A DNA stretch of 64,000 nucleotides from NCBI RefSeq assembly GCF_037975245.1, contig NC_092582.1, positions 7,233,001 through 7,297,000 on the forward strand. Direction: 5' to 3'. Under the pieces are notes generated by a model. The model ran no database searches, was not told the DNA's origin, and saw only the letters and a list, made by a program, of their open reading frames with translations. Below, in pieces: positions 62,750 to 64,000 of this stretch. Numbering within the stretch: the first letter of the stretch is position 1; each line of letters opens with the position of its first letter. A program made the translations under genes and the position numbers. Source of the DNA: Apostichopus japonicus (lineage: Eukaryota > Echinodermata > Holothuroidea > Aspidochirotida > Stichopodidae).

Positions 62750-64000
62750 TAAAGATGACTATGAACGAAAAATAGTGGCCGAATACAACATGCAATGTAT
62801 ACGGAGGATTGAATAGCAGCAATCACAACAACATGATTAACATCTTTTAAAGATGGAAGACTTGTTACCTTTTTTTTCCCTTCTATTTTTTTGTTTTTTA
62901 GCAACGCACAACGCCTCATGTATGTCATAAACATCTAACTATGTATGCATCTGTTTTAATGATTGGTATAGTCGCGAGTTCCTGCTATGAGGAGGATCTA
63001 AAATGCATAAATAATGAAATTCATTGCCTATTGAATGTCGAATTGCCTACATTTTATGCGGGACCAAATATACTATGAAGTATTTGCGCACATTCTGTAC
63101 CAAGACATTTCGTCCGGCCGGACGATATTTGCTGTGAGGTGGGGACACAATTTTCAGCAGATAATGTCCGACCGGACTAAATATGCTGGTACAAAGTGTC
63201 TCTGCGGACATTTTGTACAGGGGACACTCTGTACTGTGACACCAGTATGTTGATATCGCTATGACAAGAATTGTATTGTAGAATGAATGCAGCGTCATAC
63301 CAGCCTAATCGGTATAATAGGAGTTGTACGGACACTTCCTAGAAAGACTATAATAGCGTGCATTATCTACTATAATAACCCATAGCGATGCAGTGTTAAC
63401 AGGGGATATCCCTCACGTTATTGTGTGCCGAGTCAAATTTGAAACTGACGCCCTTCGCAATACCAAAGGCGATGATTGACAGGGATTGTCAAAATGACTT
63501 TTTGAATCTACTCGTGCACAACGACCATCGTTTCTGAAAGGGAATGGGAAGGGGTGAGGAGGGGGACATGGTATTCTGAACCTTAGCTTTTTTTTTTGTA
63601 AAAACAAATCCCAACGGAGCTAATAATGAAACGCGGGAGCTCTTCGAGAGAAAGAGGTGTACGATTATCTCCAAGTATTGTGCTATTTTTTTCTCAAAGT
63701 GGATTAAATTAGCCAACAATGGAACAAGTTTTCGTTGCGTGTGTCTGTGTGCGTTCGTATTACAGATGTACATGCCTATGAGGTACATCATTCGAACGCT
63801 CTTATTGATTTGAAAGGGAGGGACTGGGGTAAAACTCTCAGCCTTAGAACACCGGCCCCACCATTCTCATTTATTACCTTAACGCAAACCACCTCAGACC
63901 ACAACCTCAGTCCAGCCCTCTATTACGTAGTTACAGCCCTTATTTATTTCTTGTTATAGCTTGCATGTAATGAGATTATATAAAACTTACCAAGTCATTG

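Larger units (their letters stand above)
57381..64000. other. Right flank of the array, no convincing gene
   Basis: Single-copy sequence within this window. Apart from the two integrase remnants and the hAT element listed separately, I see short unconnected ORFs, poly-G or poly-C runs (near 58440 and 62005) and a 14-bp palindrome CGTCCGGCCGGACG at 63111-63124. None of the ORFs of 60-100 codons here resembles a known protein or has good splice context. Confidence 0.6.

Overview
The window is animal genomic DNA: AT-rich, intron-containing, with no bacterial-style gene packing. It carries tRNA-derived SINE heads, non-LTR retrotransposon tails, hAT-type miniature elements, (TA)n and long poly-G tracts. 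The repeat style suggests a marine invertebrate, possibly an invertebrate deuterostome such as an echinoderm. That is an impression, since nothing in the window fixes the species.

Layout: about 57.4 kb is a direct tandem array of a 14.5-15.8 kb unit, in four copies (1-14469, 14470-30297, 30298-45064, 45065-about 57380). The fourth copy is cut short, and the array probably continues to the left of the window. The flank at 57381-64000 has no convincing gene. It holds remnants of a retroelement-type integrase and a hAT miniature element.

Each unit carries, on the plus strand, a compact six-exon gene with a TATA box about 110 bp before its ATG. It encodes a 264-residue secreted, mainly helical protein. 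Three features point to a long-chain class-I helical cytokine (IL-6/CNTF/LIF/G-CSF/EPO group): a 19-nt first coding exon with a phase-1 intron followed only by phase-0 introns; a signal peptide at the start of exon 2; and a last exon encoding a C-terminal amphipathic helix resembling helix D of CNTF/IL-6-type cytokines. I worked this out by reading splice sites, because no single ORF shows it. Copies 1-3 look intact. Copy 4 has lost its exon-4 donor.

Downstream, on the minus strand and convergent with each plus gene, lies a divergent paralogue. One of its exons matches exon 5 of the plus gene over exactly 63 codons without a gap (20 identities). The equivalent donor is lost there, so it reads into a stop before any helix D. 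The array therefore seems to hold two related cytokine-like genes per unit in tail-to-tail orientation, the antisense one decaying or producing a truncated form.

The four units are mosaics: different segments pair different copies (1/3 and 2/4 on the left, 1/2 and 3/4 in the plus gene, 1/4 and 2/3 downstream). This fits gene conversion or unequal crossing-over. Mobile elements inserted after duplication mark single units.
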